Part shown: positions 8,214 to 9,075 of the stretch, one piece after another
Numbering within the stretch: position 1 is the stretch's first letter
Layout: each line of letters begins with the position of its first letter
From: Flavobacteriaceae bacterium
Lineage (GTDB): Bacteria; Bacteroidota; Bacteroidia; Flavobacteriales; Flavobacteriaceae
Assembly (NCBI GenBank): GCA_013003145.1
Contig: JABDLH010000090.1
Location: 1 to 9,075, forward strand
Reading direction: 5' to 3'
DNA length: 9,075 nt
Notes under the pieces: model-generated
The model's input: only the letters and a program-made list of their open reading frames with translations
What the model was told of the DNA's origin: nothing
Databases searched by the model: none
Position numbers and translations under genes: made by a program

Positions 8214-8244
8214 CAAATATAACAAAATTTATTATGCATGCATA
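8214..8244 (-). promoter_or_regulatory. Predicted Bacteroidota-type promoter of the marR-fadNAE operon
   Basis: On the minus strand, TATATTTG (8221-8214) is an exact match to the Bacteroidota -7 consensus TAnnTTTG. After a 19-bp spacer upstream there is TATG (8244-8241), a 3-of-4 match to the TTTG -33 element. Transcription would begin near 8208-8210, leaving a leader of only about 12-14 nt before the MarR ATG (8196-8194). No Shine-Dalgarno is present in that leader. The weak -33 suggests the promoter could depend on an activator or be modest in strength. Confidence 0.6.
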
Positions 8245-8252
8245 ATAAATTT
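8225..8252. promoter_or_regulatory. Perfect 28-bp palindrome, probable MarR operator
   Basis: The half-site AAATTTATTATGCA (8225-8238) is followed with no spacer by its exact reverse complement (8239-8252). The bases just outside (A8224, A8253) do not pair, so the symmetry is exactly 28 bp. It covers the predicted -33 element and part of the spacer of the marR promoter, where a bound dimer would block RNA polymerase. MarR-family operators are usually palindromes of about 16-20 bp, so the central TTATGCATGCATAA may be the core site. Assignment to the adjacent MarR is inference from position. Confidence 0.75.
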
Positions 8253-8274
8253 AAATTATTTTACGCTTACATGG

Positions 8275-8322
8275 GATCACCTATACAGCGAGCACTATAG
8301 GTAGGGGAAGGGGGAGGTGATC
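8275..8322 (-). repeat. Competing inverted repeats downstream of the acyl-CoA synthetase gene
   Basis: Two perfect inverted repeats share an arm. GATCACCT (8275-8282) pairs with AGGTGATC (8315-8322), enclosing 32 nt. ACCTATA (8279-8285) pairs with TATAGGT (8296-8302) around a 10-nt loop. Because 8279-8282 is in both, only one can form in full. The structures start 5 bp after the synthetase stop codon. No T-run follows on the minus strand, so this is not a standard intrinsic terminator. It may protect the mRNA 3' end or weakly terminate. Confidence 0.45.
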
Positions 8323-8327
8323 AAGAG

Positions 8328-9075
8328 TTACCGCCCGTAAATATCTTCGTAGAGGGAATGGTATTTCTGTTTGATCAGGGCCCTTTTCAGCTTCATGGTA
8401 GGGGTTAGTAAACCATTGTCTACTGTCCAGGCATCAGGGGTAAGTCGGAATTGCTTCACTTTTTCCCATTTGGCAAAGTTCTCGTTTGCCAGGTCTACTT
8501 CTTCCTGTATACGATCTATAACGCGCTGGTCAGTTAACATTTGTTCGGTGCCGTTATAACTCAGGTCGTGCTTTTTCGCCCATTCTTCCAGGAATTCATA
8601 ATTGGGTTGTATCAGGGCAGCCGGCATTTTTTCGCCTTCACCCACCACCATGACCTGTTCTATAAAGCGCGATTGTTTCATCCGGTTTTCCAGGAGCTGC
8701 GGTGCCACGTACTTTCCACCCGATGTTTTGAACATTTCCTTCTTACGGTCCGTGATCTTCAGAAAACCTTCCTCATCTAATTCCCCTATATCCCCGGTAT
8801 GAAAATATCCATCCTTAAGCACTTCTGCTGTCTTCTCGGCATCTTTATAATAGCCCAGCATCACATTAGGTCCTTTACACAGGATTTCCCCATCCGAAGC
8901 GATCTTAACTTCCACTTTGTCAATGGTCTTTCCTACAGAACCTATTTTCCAGCCCCTGTTACGCTGGTCGTTTACAGAAATTACCGGGGAGGTTTCTGTC
9001 AGCCCGTATCCTTCCATGACGGGAATCCCGGCAGCACCAAAAATCCTGCTCAGCCTGGGCTGCAGTGCAGCACTT
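8328..9075 (-). CDS. Long-chain acyl-CoA synthetase (AMP-forming), C-terminal part
   Basis: Partial gene running off the right edge. The frame stays open past the Met at 9017 and reads SAALQPRLSRIFGAAGIPV just before it, a typical family sequence, so that Met is internal; about 248 residues are visible of ~590 expected. The enzyme would join a fatty acid to CoA via an acyl-adenylate, feeding beta-oxidation or lipid synthesis. Counting from the Met at 9017: EGYGLTETSP (2-11) is the adenylate-forming motif; GYFHTGDIGELDEEGFLKITD (70-90) includes Asp76, which contacts the AMP ribose; RKKEMFKTSGGKYVAP (91-106) is the hinge and CoA-facing region. The C-terminal LTPTMKLKRALIKQKY is typical of the FAA1-like, long-chain class. 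It is co-oriented with the fad operon but separated from it by 131 bp containing the inverted repeats, palindrome and promoter, so it is likely a separate transcription unit with possible read-through. Confidence 0.93.
   Translation of the reverse strand, partial: SAALQPRLSRIFGAAGIPVMEGYGLTETSPVISVNDQRNRGWKIGSVGKTIDKVEVKIASDGEILCKGPNVMLGYYKDAEKTAEVLKDGYFHTGDIGELDEEGFLKITDRKKEMFKTSGGKYVAPQLLENRMKQSRFIEQVMVVGEGEKMPAALIQPNYEFLEEWAKKHDLSYNGTEQMLTDQRVIDRIQEEVDLANENFAKWEKVKQFRLTPDAWTVDNGLLTPTMKLKRALIKQKYHSLYEDIYGR

Noticed and set aside
8300..8317. G-run cluster (GG, GGGG, GGGGG, GG) on the plus strand as a G-quadruplex
   Set aside because: Only two runs exceed GG, so at most a two-layer structure with very short loops is possible. 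This is weak, and the inverted repeats describe the region better.
1..9075. Mobile element, CRISPR array, tRNA/rRNA or defence system
   Set aside because: No transposase or integrase motifs, no spaced direct repeats, no RNA gene signatures and no frameshifted genes were seen. The whole window is explained by six metabolic genes and one regulator.

Overview
The window looks like chromosomal DNA from a Bacteroidota organism, most likely a flavobacterium (Flavobacteriia). This rests on three things. The starts that can be checked mostly lack a clear Shine-Dalgarno sequence. The one good promoter has the Bacteroidota-type -7 element (TATATTTG, consensus TAnnTTTG). The protein sequences also read like flavobacterial homologues. 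The last point is judgement from memory, not a database search. Nothing suggests a mobile element, phage, CRISPR array or RNA gene, and coding density is very high: the longest gene-free stretch is 131 bp.

Layout from left to right. Positions 1-761 (+) hold the C-terminal part of a glycoside hydrolase family 15 (glucoamylase/trehalase-like) enzyme that begins off the left edge. It converges, with only 6 bp between stop codons, on a group II PLP-dependent amino-acid decarboxylase (768-2204, minus). A strong intrinsic terminator (2259-2286, minus) then separates the decarboxylase from a tightly packed minus-strand operon. Read in transcription order, that operon is a MarR-type regulator (8196-7747), a FadN-type 3-hydroxyacyl-CoA dehydrogenase/enoyl-CoA hydratase (7734-5329), a thiolase FadA (5325-4135) and a ~600-residue acyl-CoA dehydrogenase FadE (4129-2312), with gaps of 12, 3 and 5 bp. 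Upstream of it on the same strand lies the C-terminal part of a long-chain acyl-CoA synthetase (8328-9075), which runs off the right edge.

How the genes work together: the acyl-CoA synthetase would activate fatty acids to acyl-CoA. FadE would make the trans-2-enoyl-CoA, FadN would hydrate it and oxidise the 3-hydroxyacyl-CoA, and FadA would cleave off acetyl-CoA. Together these cover activation plus a full beta-oxidation turn, with gene order and domain order like the Bacillus subtilis fadN-fadA-fadE operon. The most distinctive DNA element is a perfect 28-bp palindrome (8225-8252) overlapping the upstream part of the predicted operon promoter. It is a strong candidate operator for autoregulation by the adjacent MarR protein. 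I see no evidence for an undescribed enzymatic system. The points worth a second look are regulatory: the palindrome, a set of alternative inverted repeats after the synthetase gene, and a leader hairpin before the decarboxylase.
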